From Vandiemenella viatica (taxonomy: Eukaryota; Arthropoda; Insecta; Orthoptera; Morabidae), in assembly GCA_031002005.1 (NCBI GenBank), contig JARYHS010008074.1, forward strand, positions 283,155,930 through 283,219,929: a stretch of DNA of 64,000 bases, read 5' to 3'. A model generated the notes under the pieces. That model saw nothing but the letters and a program-made list of their open reading frames with translations. It had not been told where the DNA came from and did not search any database. Within the stretch, counting starts at the first letter, position 1, and the number at the start of each line of letters is the position of its first letter. Both the position numbers and the translations under genes were made by a program. Positions 33,985 through 45,179 of the stretch are shown here, piece by piece.

Positions 33985-34437
33985 AATGATAACAGATTGG
34001 ACAAGTAGGTTAGATAGCATTATGCACAAATTTCGAGAAGACACAAAAAAAAGGATCAAAAAGGAACTGAATTGATGGGAGCTTTGAAATTAAGCCATAA
34101 TATGAGCCGCACTGTGTTCAAACAACGGCTAATAGACAAAAAGATTGTGGCAGTATTAAGAGAACAAGGAATGGATTTGCCTCTGACAGAGATATTTGAT
34201 ATTGCCCTATTAGAAGAAACTGTAATTTTGTCAGTCAAAGAGAAGCGGCAGAACCAAGGAAATGAGTACAAACTACATACAAAAAAAAACAGAGGAAAGA
34301 GTGAAGGTTGGAATCCGAGGAGTCAAAGGATGGCGAATGTTTGTCAAATCTGTGGAAAAAGAGGCCACAGCGCAAGACAGTGTGCAAGAGCAGCAGGACT
34401 ACGTGAAATGGAGCACACAACACGAGTGCGTTGTTAA
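33985..34437 (+). pseudogene. Gypsy-like gag with CCHC zinc knuckle
   Basis: A first piece (MITDWTSRLDSIMHKF, 33985 on) is followed after a stop by an open frame of 121 codons from 34072. KIVAVLREQGMDLPLTEIF and DIALLEETVILSVKEK are typical of Gypsy gag C-terminal regions. A CCHC knuckle (CQICGKRGHSARQC, 34342-34383) binds nucleic acid. The frame ends at a TAA 17 codons after the knuckle. Confidence 0.75.
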
Positions 34438-34839
34438 TCCTGCAACTGAAGCGGGCATGAGGTGAGGCAATGCCGGAGCAACTTCAGCGGGAGACAGCTC
34501 ACTGCACCAACATGTAAACAAGCTGAGGACAGACGGTTTGACGAAGATTGCTAAGGCACTGTGGCAGAGTTAAGACAATGGAGAAACGGACCAGGAAAGT
34601 TAGGAGCTGTGAATGAGCAGGAATTTAAGGGCAATTGCAGAAGAGATTTAAATTTGGAAAAGCCAAGGACGGGTGTAAGATGTCCCCACTTGCAACATCA
34701 CACACAGGATTTTAATGCTTGTCAATAGATAGAGCAAGTGTGTGGAGCTAAAAAGAATCAGAGTAATTCAGAAAACTGAGGAAAAATGAAACGATGCACT
34801 CCAGTAAAATTCGAAGACAGGAGTCAGAAGAAAGTGACT

Positions 34840-35252
34840 GCATCCATTGAAACCAAAATGACTACATTGAATTAGAATGCGAAGAAAGTACCCATAGTCC
34901 AATTAGGCTACTTTTGGATTCGGGTGCACAGGCGCCTCTTATCAAGTCAGAGTGTATAAGAAAGAGCCACAAGGAGAATATGATGCAGGGAATACGAACA
35001 CAAGGAATCACAGGAAAATCCATATTCATCGAAGCTGCAATAATGGTTACTCTGAAGGAAGGCCGAGAGCTGAGAATGTGTCATAAGATGCAATTTGTTC
35101 TGGCAGGAGTAGACACGCTCTACGATGGAATTATAGGTCATAATTGGTTGAAAAAGTATAAAGCCATCATAGATTACGGAAAATCGGTGGTGAGAATCCA
35201 GGGATATACCCCTAAGATGAGGAATGAAGCAGAACAAGACGTTAGGCGGTGA
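34840..35252 (+). pseudogene. Gypsy-like aspartic protease
   Basis: The frame contains IRLLLDSGAQAPLIKSECI, the DSGA active site of a retroviral-type protease (about 34905-34930). IIGHNWLKKYKAIIDYGK follows, the second conserved block (the IxG-x-x-W/F-L motif followed by the I-D-Y segment). It ends at a TGA. It is intact over the catalytic core but not joined to gag in frame. Confidence 0.8.
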
Positions 35253-35304
35253 CGGAAAGAAATCAATGAGAAGAGAGTGCCACATGAAATGACGTTATGT
35301 TTCC

Positions 35305-35760
35305 ATGTCGGAGGATGACGAGAAGATAATCGAGGTAGCAGTCGAATACATTCATGATGATTCAGAAGCTGTTTTACCAAAACAAGAATTGGCAGCAGGT
35401 GTGTTGGTTCCAGAAGCACTTGTGAATGTGCGAAGGGGCAAATGTATTATGACAGTATTAAATATCACAAAAGTGGAGGTTGTGTTAACTAATCCAAAAG
35501 TACAGACGGAGAAATATGAAGCGCTGCCAGTAGCTAAGAAAGTGCACGTCGCTGCAGTGAAGCGAAATATGCAGACACGGGAGCGAATTAAAAGAATTAT
35601 GTACAGTTTAAGCTCAGAGTAGCAGGTGGAGCCGCATAAGCAAACTGCAACGGTGCTGTGCGCAATGTATCCAGATGTCTCCCATTTGGAGGAAGGTACA
35701 CTGCAATACACAGACACAATAGCACAGGAAATAAGATGGAAGGCTGAAGCAGCAGAGGAG
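35305..35760 (+). pseudogene. Gypsy-like protease-to-RT linker, truncated before the polymerase
   Basis: The frame reads VPEALVNVRRGKCIMTVLNI, KVHVAAVKRNMQTRERIK and, past a TAG, YPDVSHLEEGTLQYTDTI. These are the Gypsy blocks that directly precede the palm of reverse transcriptase. Similarity stops after IRWKAEAAEEV at about 35755. No YxDD box, RNase H or integrase zinc finger follows. Confidence 0.7.
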
Positions 35761-37867
35761 GTAAAGGAGTGTCAATAGAAAACCCAAGAAGCAGAATCGG
35801 GATCAGAAGAAAGAAGTAGAGCGCTCGAAAATAAAGGAGAGGCAAGAAGTGAACGGCTTATGTGCAACATGTCAAAATGGCCTTCATTTGAAGGTGGCTA
35901 TGTTGAAGCGTAAAGCAGGGGAACAGGAAATTCAGTGTAAAGCTGGGAATGCAAGAAAGAATGAAGAAAAGAAGCGGGATAGAGTACCCGAAAAACAGGT
36001 AATTAATCTGTAGAACGCCATAAGAGAATTTTCACAAGCAGAAATAGTTAAAGAGAATGTCCAAAACAAGATAAATACATTGTCGGTTAAAAGAAATTTT
36101 AGAAGAAGACGTAGGGAAAACGTCAAGCAGAAATGAATGAAGAAATCAACGACAGGGAAAATTCGTCATTGGAAATAATACAGCAGTTGAATACAGAGAC
36201 TACAGGTCTAAAGCAAATGGGAACCAAATGGCATTTGCCAGTTTTAACAAAGCAATTGAAGAAAAAAAATGAAGATACGTAGAAAAACGAAAAAGTATAA
36301 AGTAAAGGGGACAAATGGATTTGTCAAGGGCATGAAAAACGTTGAAGAAATAAATTTAAAACACACTGGAAAATGGAATAATGCACGGTAGAGGAACCAA
36401 GTGGAAACAGCCAACGGAAATTATTATAAAGAAACCAAGGGAAAACCAGCAGCCATAAAGCGAGGAATTAGCACACAAGAAAATAAACAGAGGAAGAAGA
36501 AGCAGCTAAACACAGGAGTACAGGAATGAATTATTAAAATATGTGACAGTTGCCTACAATTGTACCCCTCATACAAGCGATGAAACATTGCCGAAGCGGC
36601 CCATAAACAGTGAAGTATTGTAGTCGAGGAAAACAGGTGTGTTAGAATGCATTCAACAGATGGGTGAGTCGCCGAACAAAGAAGCAATTCTGCATGAAAG
36701 GAAAGCAAAACAGGCAGGCGCAGAAAGAAAGAAAGTGTTGTATGACACAATTCTATTAGTGAACAAAAAACGAGAAAAGGTCGATAGCGCACAACAGCAA
36801 AAGTATGAAGCTGCAAGAAGTAATACATGAATGCAAGACGGGACATCAGAACTGCAAGGCGGATAAGGTCAAGCAACTTAGCAATTGGGACGCACGCAAG
36901 AAGATGCATTTGCTGACTGTAAAAGCAAACAGAGCAAGGTCAGAACACAAAACAGCAAGTAAGTACAAGGAGTTCACGGATAGTTACAATGGGAAAAAGT
37001 GAAGAATGTTATGCGTAACAATGCAGAGACTGAAGAAGTTAGCGAGTCAAGAAAGAAACCAGTGTATACATAGTAAATAGTGTTATTAAAGGAAACAGTT
37101 GGTTTTAAAGGAAGCAGTGTGTAGCCTTACAACAGAAGCGAAAGCGTACCACGGGGAAAAAATGTGAAGGAAAAGAACCGGGTGCAAAATGTGGTTATTA
37201 ATGACAACTTAAAAGTTGTAAAGGTGAGCAATCAGAGTAAAGTGTATAAGTGAGGACTATATAAAAGGAAAAGATTATATGAAATTTACTGTGTGAGAAA
37301 TGTGTTTGTGATAAAGACCTAAACGAGAGTTAAAGGACAGCAGGAGTTGCAGAGAAAATTCGCAGTTGGCAGGAGCCAGAAACGAAGATACGAGGTTATT
37401 CAGTGATGATAGAATTTGGAAGAAGGTCGCAGAATCTGATAGAAGGTTTTAGTATGTCCACAGGAATGAATGAGACAGCTACAAGGCGATTCAGCAACAG
37501 AGATGGTTACTCGAACAGTTTTCGCTGATGGCCGCAAGTCAGGCGAGCGAGATGTGGCACCGACGTCATGCATGCTATGTCACACAATCCTATGATAGCG
37601 GTAGCAGTGCAGCGTTGCAGAACGAGAGCGGGCACCAGAGAACGTAAACAACAGAGAGTTGCAGCCGAAGATCGGGACCCAAGACATCAATTGAAACCAT
37701 GCAGACACAAAAAATATTGGACACAAATACATGTAGCTTCAGATACTTAATTGTAGAAAAGAAAAAAATGCAAAAGAATCTATGTAAATATAAAAGGAAA
37801 TTAGATAGGAATTAGAGGAAGGTAGTTAACAGTCTGAGTGGGACACACTTTTTCGATGGGTGGCAGG
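35761..37867 (+). other. Purine-rich degenerate interior of the LTR element
   Basis: The plus strand is conspicuously rich in A and G and poor in pyrimidines for about 2 kb. Frames are short. DTILLVNKKREKVDSAQQQK at about 36740-36800 could be a remnant of an integrase C-terminal region. The rest is unrecognised. A short purine-rich tract, gggtggcagg, immediately precedes the 3' LTR and would serve as the polypurine tract. Confidence 0.5.
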
Positions 37868-38606
37868 TGTAGTGGCCCACAGGATTTTTGGATAGAGCTG
37901 GGCAGTAGTTATGATTTCGTACTGCGCCAGCCAAAGCAGGCCAGTTGCAACAGCGAAGGAAAACAATTGCAGGTGATGGAATGTGGCTATGCAGAAGGCA
38001 ATGGCCAATGAAGCAGGTCAGATGTCAGTAAAAATATGATGAAGCACAACATCATTTGGCAAAGGATGGGAGTGGGGCAGGAGCCACGATTGGTAGAGAA
38101 TCCGCCCTACCACTTGTCCTATGGTAGGACATCAGGATCAAAACCAGCATGCACTGAGGAAGAGAGGGATCAGGTTGCTCTCAGCAGGTTTTAGCAATGT
38201 CAAGCTAGGATCAGGTCATTCAGGAGGACAAGGAGGTGCAGCAGTAGACAACAGCCGTCGACGCCAGCCAAGTCTACAATAAGCGCAGCCAGGAGCCTAC
38301 ACCAGCAACAGTAACTATAACAGGTGGGCTGAAACCATTAGAGAATCATATCTGGGATGTCAGGCAATAGGAGCAAGCATTGGGTGAATTACAAGCTGAA
38401 GGGAGCAAAGAAGATAGGACTGATTAATTATGTATATAATCCTGGTATAAATAAAGTTGAAAATATGTACATATCCTTACTGAGAGTATCATTTATGAAT
38501 ACTACCGCTCACATGACATAGAGTATTACCCGCAATTTAATATACCTCTCAGGAAGTGGCAGAGCAAAAGTAAAAAGATTTCGCCGGTCCACCACAGTAG
38601 GATCTC
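37868..38606 (+). repeat. 3' LTR of the Gypsy-like element
   Basis: It starts TGTAGTGGCCCACAGG and ends near gatctc. It pairs with 33014-33755. Confidence 0.8.
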
Positions 38607-38705
38607 TTTGTGAAAGATCAAACAGCAAAACCTCATCATCAGATATTTTTAATCTGAATTCGGACAAACCTACAGGCATAAATTTCACAGTATCATCCAA
38701 TTATA
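38607..38705 (-). other. Coding-like fragment cut by the LTR element
   Basis: About 33 codons on the minus strand (including VKFMPVGLSEFRLKISDDEV) are open and protein-like and stop exactly at the LTR boundary. A TAA precedes it. Unidentified. Confidence 0.25.
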
Positions 38706-39008
38706 AAGCTAATATAAATATTCCCCTAGTTTGACAACCATATGGTTATCTACCAGGACCGGTCATCCTATAGCTGTCAATCTGACCTAATATTAAACAC
38801 AAACAAAATTAGAATTTACTGTACAATTAAAGTAATCAAGCTAAAAGGAGGAAACTTCTCCACTCTGCAATGACCAGCAAAACATGTGTCAGAATTTAAT
38901 TTTCCTTATATTCGTTTCTTATGAATCTTTCCTTCTTTTTCACTATTTATTTCCTGAATACATACTCTTCTTCCACTTAAGAAACTATCCCACACATAAT
39001 TACCTTAC

Positions 39009-39188
39009 AGCCACCAGTTATTTAATTTAATATTTTCCGCCGTTTGACCACCAGCATTATACGCAATTTGTATCCAGCATTCCTCATCCATAAATTTCTC
39101 ACATCCAACTTCCAGTGATTCATAAGAACCCACATAAGGATGTTCATGCCAACCAGAAAGTTAATGTCAAGCAAAGGATATCTGGTGG
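39009..39188 (-). other. Exon-like segment with an internal frameshift, unidentified
   Basis: The acceptor tttttcctag and the donor CT|GTAAGG bound 180 nt. The first 14 codons are open in one frame and the rest in another (GCEKFMDEECWIQIAYNAGG, then QTAENIKLNNWW), so one indel separates them. It ends in phase 2, which suits the segment at 32718-32842. It could be a decayed or mis-assembled exon. Confidence 0.3.
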
Positions 39189-39316
39189 CTAGGAAAAATG
39201 CTGTAGACAACAGATAAGGTATTGACTAAGCATCATCTTTGCAATGTTTTCTGTAAACAATGTATAAGCAAATAAATTAGATCAATTAATGCAACACTGA
39301 AAACAGTATTAAGTAC

Positions 39317-39427
39317 CTCGTTGCATTTTTGTGATGAAACTGATATTGTTTCCATTGTATGATGGAAATTTTTTTCATGTTTATGTACAGATGAAAAAGC
39401 TTTTTTGATATTGTTCAGTCCACCAAT
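39317..39427 (-). other. Exon-like segment with splice sites, unidentified
   Basis: The acceptor cttttgtaag and the donor GAG|GTACTT enclose exactly 37 open codons (IGGLNNIKKAFSSVHKHEKN, then FHHTMETISVSSQKCNE). The phase is 0 to 0. No family was recognised. Confidence 0.33.
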
Positions 39428-39739
39428 CTTACAAAAGTTACAAATCAATCAAATTTATTTGGCATGGACATGAATAATTTTTTTTTACCAACTGTTTCAT
39501 TCGTGTTTATTTTTGTAAACATTTTAATGGTACTCATTTCCTCCCTACTGCAGATTTAAATCAAATAATAATTGTCTCCAATTAAAGAGTAGAATTCTGC
39601 AGTGTTTTTGACTATTGATATCATATTATAAATTATAAGCAGCATAAAAAATACTGTTTAATTGTGTGTTGTTGTTTTTGAGGGAAACAAATAAATGGAT
39701 TCTTCTTCATTAAGAAAGAGGTAACATTAAGAAATAAAC

Positions 39740-40180
39740 ATCAAGTGATGGAATAGTCTTGTCCAAGATTTATAGCTTTACGGGCTATGCCGTATCTTTT
39801 ATTGGATAATTTATCTAAGCTTTCAGCTGTTATACTCCAGCGTTCGTCAGAGATACTGTTTATATTTATGTTCACATAGCAACCGTCATCAAGCATCGCA
39901 GAGGAAAAGGCTACTATCTTCATTGATGTTGTTGGAATTCCTTAAGATTTATGCAGCCTCTTTCACAGGTCAAGGCCACCACTGGTCTTCTCTCCACAAT
40001 AGCCTCGTGTCTTGAAATTTTATTTCATGCCTGGTGTTAATAGCATGGCGAACGACGGCAGATTTGTCACTGTTGTTATATTTGTAGTGGCGGATATACA
40101 CACAAGATGAACAATGATTGGGATGTCCAGTGAAAGCTACTACGCCCGAAATCATCGACAAAATCCACCATATGGTTTTA
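39740..40180 (-). pseudogene. Penelope-like element 3: 3' part
   Basis: DKSAVVRHAINTRHEIKFQD followed by TRLLWREDQWWP is the C-terminal region after the GIY-YIG core of Penelope endonucleases. Downstream on the minus strand the 3' end holds CTGACGA...CAGCTGAAAGC at about 39815-39850, a hammerhead-like motif. Frames are broken and the reverse transcriptase is absent. Confidence 0.72.
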
Positions 40181-40429
40181 AATCACTGATGAATCAAAGT
40201 ACCCAAAATGGTAGAGGTTTTTTTGCATAAGAAATTAAATTTTTTTTGGCAAGATGTGTGCCATGCTTAATCTCCCTGGGTAATAAGCGCAATCGTGTAG
40301 TCGGCTCTGAGGCTGTTTTAACAATTTTCTATTGCGACCCTAACGAGTTTCTGCATCAATATATAAATCAACAAAACATGGATATACTGCTATACTCCAG
40401 AAACTAAGGTACAGTGTTAGTAGAAAAAT

Positions 40430-40880
40430 GGACTCCAAATATGGTAAAAACGTTGAAATAGGCGAGCGAGATGATAGAGACAGTTTTGAAATGCATTTGG
40501 AATCATCTACATCGATTACTTGGAAAAAGGACAAGCAATAACTGAGGCTTACTATGCATCATTATTGCACCAGTTAGGCACAGAAACTGATAAAAATGAC
40601 CTCATTTGAAAAGAAAAAGATCCTCTTCCAACAGGAGAATACACACTTGTGTAGTACTGATGGGCAAAATTGTGGAATTAAGGTTTGAATTATTACCACA
40701 CCTGCCACATTTGACTACCAGTGTCTTTCTTTTAATTTTCAAACTTAAAGAAAGAAGGCTTCGTGCCCATTTTCAGAACTTCCACTACTTTTTGGATGGC
40801 ATAGAGAAGTTATAGAAATGTTTGGAAAAGCGTATAGAACTAAAAGGAGATTATATTGAAAAAAAAAAAAATCTACAGAA
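40430..40880 (+). pseudogene. mariner transposase, C-terminal fragment
   Basis: The plus strand follows the second half of an irritans-type mariner transposase: DYLEKG-like and YYASLLHQLGTETDKNDL near 40550, ELLPHLPHLTTSVFLLIFKL near 40690 and an end block IELKGDYIEK near 40845. The SPDLAPSD block with the last catalytic Asp is degraded. It resembles the element at 57080 but is far more decayed. Confidence 0.65.
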
Positions 40881-41769
40881 TTTTTTTAAGGATTTTATGA
40901 ATGACCTTCGTATGAATAGCGATGGTTACTTTCTATATCCTGTCATTTTCCATATCTTTGCAATTTTGTATGGAAGAACCTCTTAATAATGCAAAGCATT
41001 AACTAAAAGTATCATACAATTGCTATCATCTAAAGTGAACAATAGATCACTTGCATATCTCAAAGCTTGGACATCAAAATAGACCATTCAAGGTCAGGCA
41101 GTATTCGGTCCCTACCTGCTAGGCCCTTGGTATTAAGTTCAGACAGTTAGGTTGTAACACATTTCGCTGCTAGTCAGTCAACACTCAGCTTTGTATGTGG
41201 TCTGTTTGAGTCAAGGTTTAATTGATTTGTATTAATAATGTGTGATGTTGAGAAACGAATACTAAATGCTGGGCGTTACTTGACAGAAGTAATATTGGCA
41301 TTCAAGCAGGACTTCCGGACATTAGATAGCAAAGAAAAGTCATAATAGCAAATGTTTTCAAATATTTTACAAACCTTGACCATAGTGGAGATACCAGCAT
41401 AAACATTTTGCATGAGTACAAACATTGCCCATGGAGGCTTGCAGTATTTCTTAGAAGCTCAGCAGAAACTTGAGGTGTGACTGCTGTTTGAATCTACGAA
41501 GAACTGTTGCTTGAGCCATTTGAAGCGGTGTTTTTAGCATACCCTTTCTTTTTTAATTTTAAAACAGGCTTTTAATGGAATCAAATGAGACAGTGCCTCC
41601 TTTCTGCCATCCATGTCTGAACTTCATGAAATACCTTATGGAATTCAATCATTTCTCATTCTACATTATATTATATCATATATTTTTTATGTCATGTGTA
41701 AGTGCTTCTTTTCCTACAATCTTTTTCATTTAGATCGTTGTTGTAATAGTAACTAAAATCTTTCAATTG
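40881..41769. other. Intron, no feature recognised
   Basis: No coding or repeat signal that I can support. Confidence 0.45.
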
Positions 41770-42320
41770 TTAGAAAGACTTATAAGAGGATGCACCAGAG
41801 AAATAAGGGGATTGGATCACAAATCGATTATTGATTGAATATGGTGGTATAGTATGGGACCCCCATTTTGGGTATCAAGTTCTCGAGTCGGAAGGAGTTT
41901 TAAAGGACTTGTCTCTGGCAACTACTGTGGAGCACAATCAGTAACTGGTATGATAAAGGAGCTGTAATGGGATTCATTGAGAGGCATTAATAGGGTGAAG
42001 AGAGTCATGGGACTGTACAAGATATACAATGGTGTGAAAAGATATTGGTGGAAGAGTAAGAGAGGTGCATGGAAGGAAAAAGATGACCACAAGCTCACAC
42101 ATGATTTCATGCATAACGGTATGAGAAGATTTTCTTTCATGGATAAGGGATTCGTGGATTGGAATTACCAAGAGAGATGATGAATAATTTACAAAAAGGC
42201 TGAAAGACTTTCAAGTTGAAATTCACAAAGGGCAAAAGTAGATGAGAAAAGTAAAGGAAAAAATTGGGTTTGTAGGGAAATAGCCACTGAAACATGCACT
42301 CCATCACAATTAAGTTAAAT
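41770..42320 (+). pseudogene. CR1/L2-like LINE 3' end, third copy
   Basis: It matches 11840-12390 in order: gaccccattttgggtatcaa-like, aggagctgtaatgggattca, aaagatattggtggaagagt and the terminal ccactgaaacatgcactcca. Only the C-terminal coding end and the 3' tail remain. Frames are broken. Confidence 0.68.
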
Positions 42321-43423
42321 TAAATTTGGAAGTACAGGCAATATTTTGTTCTATCATCAGTGAAGAAATTTGTAAACCAGCGTTGTACATGGGCCTTGCA
42401 CTCTTAAATTTATTCAATAAAGTGTTAAACAAAAAAGAGGGGTTCATTTGGAGATGCTATTGGGTTACAAATATTATCTTAAGTATTTTCTTATAAACTG
42501 AGTCACTTGATTCTATTTGAACATATAGAGTGCAAGTTATTCAGCAACAATATTTCACATTACACAGCCAGAATAACCAAGTAGTTTGTAAAACTTTTCT
42601 ATTTTATGTATATATATTTTACCAGGCATTTTCCATTTTGTGAACATAATATACTTGGGAACTATCTGTTAATTTCAGGAAGCTCCATGATTTTTTAAAT
42701 GTAATTTTTATAATCTGTCTTGCAATCACTGATGGAGGAAGTAAAAAAGTAATTTCATTGATAAGTTTCAGTGAAGTTGATTTTTATTAATTTGGTTCTA
42801 ACATTACAGTGGTTTGGTGTGTTTACTATTTCCTACAATTCTTTTATTTTTTTTTTTATTTGCAGTTGAGTTGTGTTAATTTGAAGTCTCATGTAAGAGT
42901 TAACAGCTAGTTTTGGATGAGAGGGGAAAGTGTTGGTTGATAGGGGCACAATGGCTATAATAAGGATTCAGATCTTTAGGAATAGTCATATTTTTTCCCT
43001 GCCTCCTTTTTGAGCTAAAGTGCCAAATTAAACACTGATTCAAAGTTTCTGATTGTATTTAAATGTATTTTATATACCATACAAATGCATATTCAGACCA
43101 TTTTCCTAATTTCTGTCATATTCCAACAATTTTTATGGTAATATTTTAGGAAATATCTGGTAATTTTTTGATAGAAGTCGACATCTAGGTCATTAGAGCC
43201 CAAAATTTTAGAGTGTTGTATTTGTAAGACTGATAAAGCAACACAATGGAGATATTTATATGGTTAGAAGTTCTGTTAATTACTGAAACATGACAAGCAT
43301 AATGGTAAAGTCACCATTTTATTATTATTTTGGAAAAAAAAACATCCACAACACAGAGAAAAACCATTCTATTTCAAAAAGCAAAGCGAATACGCAATGT
43401 GTTGTATAGATTTGGCTCAAAAC
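42321..43423. other. Intron, no feature recognised
   Basis: AT-rich with no supported feature. Confidence 0.45.
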
Positions 43424-43711
43424 AAGATCTAATAACAAAGAATCTTCTAGAGTTTGCAGCCGGATTTTATTATAAAGCGAGAAGCTTTCGGCTACTAGCT
43501 CAGTAGCCATCTTCAGGTCGATTATGTATCGGCGATCTTGCCTTGATGGATACCAGGAAAGATCGCCGATACATAATCAACCTGAAGATAGCTACTGAGC
43601 TAGTAGCCGAAAGCTTGTCGCTTTATAATAAAATCTGGCTGCGAACCCTAGAAGATTCGTTGTCATTTATTCGCTGGGAAAGCCTGCATTCGCATATAAG
43701 ATCTAATAACA
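43424..43711 (+). mobile_element. Palindromic insertion A (260 bp) with 14-bp target duplication
   Basis: Direct repeats AAGATCTAATAACA at 43424-43437 and 43698-43711 flank 43438-43697. The insert consists of two 100-nt arms (43440-43539 and 43559-43658, six mismatches) around a 19-nt spacer, then a 39-nt tail. Each arm contains CTGAAGA, a GGCTAC/GTAGCC-type stem and CGAAAGC, as at the 3' ends of the Penelope-like copies in this window. There is no open frame. I interpret it as a foldback copy of a Penelope-like terminal repeat. Confidence 0.85.
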
Positions 43712-44330
43712 TTTTGGCACTAAACAGCCTTATGACTTGGCCCTCTTATGTACAAGAATAGTTTTTGTGGCATTTTATTTAGTTTTGTAATCTGATCGAT
43801 TATTCTGGGTCGTCTTTCTTTTCTGGAACTAATTTTTGTTCATTAAAAACTGCTGGATGAGACAGTGGCAATCCTGGTAATGAAGACTGACAAGGGGTCA
43901 GTTTTACTACACATACGATACATTAACAAGTGAAATAGACAAGAACCATCAACCTGCATTGTTATTACTAGATGATTTCCATCCTATCATTGCTCAAATG
44001 TATTGGTTCCATTTGAAAATCTTCAGATAAGTACATTTCAGAATTCAAGCCTTATCAATAGATCTGTTGTATCATTTTATCAGTTACATCTCTACCCATG
44101 TGATTGTAAGCATTCAAGTTGCTAATGCCATGGTCATCATAGCAGATTGTAAGCTACCTTTCGTTCTATTTTCGAGATTCCATTAAAATCCGACAAAGTT
44201 TGAGGTTAACATCGGTACACGATACCATAGTTGAAATCGAAATAACAACACTTTAAGTTCAGAAAAGTAGATAAACAGCACATAGCAACCATAAATAAGA
44301 AGTTTCAAGTAAAATATAAACCATAAACTT
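43712..44330. other. Intron, no feature recognised
   Basis: No supported feature. Confidence 0.45.
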
Positions 44331-44332
44331 AC

Positions 44333-44358
44333 CTAAATGAGCGTAATCCATAATAATC
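44333..44358 (-). other. Candidate 26-nt micro-exon with ATG
   Basis: A strong acceptor (tgtgttttctacttcag) and a strong donor (TTTAG|GTAAGTTT) enclose 26 nt containing ATG GAT TAC GCT CAT TTA G. The phase-1 end is compatible with the phase-1 start of the PIX exon at 27731, so it could be the first coding exon of an N-terminally short PIX form. It could equally belong to a nested gene, or be chance. There is no transcript evidence. Confidence 0.4.
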
Positions 44359-45179
44359 CTGAAGTAGAAAACACAGGTTTGTTTACCCGACCACAGCACT
44401 AATATTCCACTAAATTAAACACTGTAAAGCACTTCAATAATTAGAATTTCACCATCGGATATTAAATTCACTAATAACTCGCAGCTCCAGACCGATTTAA
44501 AGCAGTAAATATGTAATTTAATGCATCTCCGCATGGAGTGCATTTCAACATTTAATTCCACCACATCTAAACAACTTCAAAGCTTTAAAAGTAGATTTAA
44601 TCAAGTAAAACAACCAGTCAGTCAATATTCTTTAAGTTTTCAGTAACCGTCAACTAATAAATAGAAAATATAAGTAAATAACAGCCAACAGGTAATGGCG
44701 TCGTAAAATCGAACTTTTAAAATTCAATAACTCATAAACTAACATGTTTAACAGACTAAAAACTTTTCTAAAGTGCTTAAATTAAATAAAGGTTCAATCT
44801 AAATTTAGTTTCAGACCATGACCGGCTTTAAATAAAAAGCGAAATATTTGGTTGCACAACGGAAAACAGTAAAATTTAGAAATTCTATAACTTCCGATGA
44901 TAGACTTAACCAATTTAAAAGATTTTTACACCACTGAGCTCAGCAAAGGCTGGGGAACGATTTGAAAATAGTATTAACTTCAGATTTTAAGGCTTTGAGA
45001 GTTGGCATTTTTCCTGTGACGTATGATGATGTTGAACAGTACGCGATTCAAATGTACTTTTAAATTAACTAAACTTCAAAATTCATTTTCACTGGTCTGG
45101 AAGCTTTAAAAACAAAACCCAACACATCACTACACTTGTCTCATTACGCTCTTCATCCTGTGAATTTCTGGTAGTACTC

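Larger units (their letters stand above)
33014..38606 (+). mobile_element. Gypsy-like LTR retrotransposon with gag and protease but no visible reverse transcriptase
   Basis: Two LTRs of about 740 bp (33014-33755 and 37868-38606) start TGTAGTGGCCCACAGG and enclose 4.1 kb. After the 5' LTR, tggtgtcatgg at 33759 resembles a tRNA-Leu type primer site. The internal region carries a gag zinc knuckle, a retroviral-type aspartic protease and the linker that in Gypsy elements leads into reverse transcriptase. The reading then leaves the family at about 35740, where polymerase should begin. 2.1 kb of purine-rich, stop-ridden sequence follow. Matching target duplications were not found at the outer ends, so the flanks may have been rearranged. 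Confidence 0.82.
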
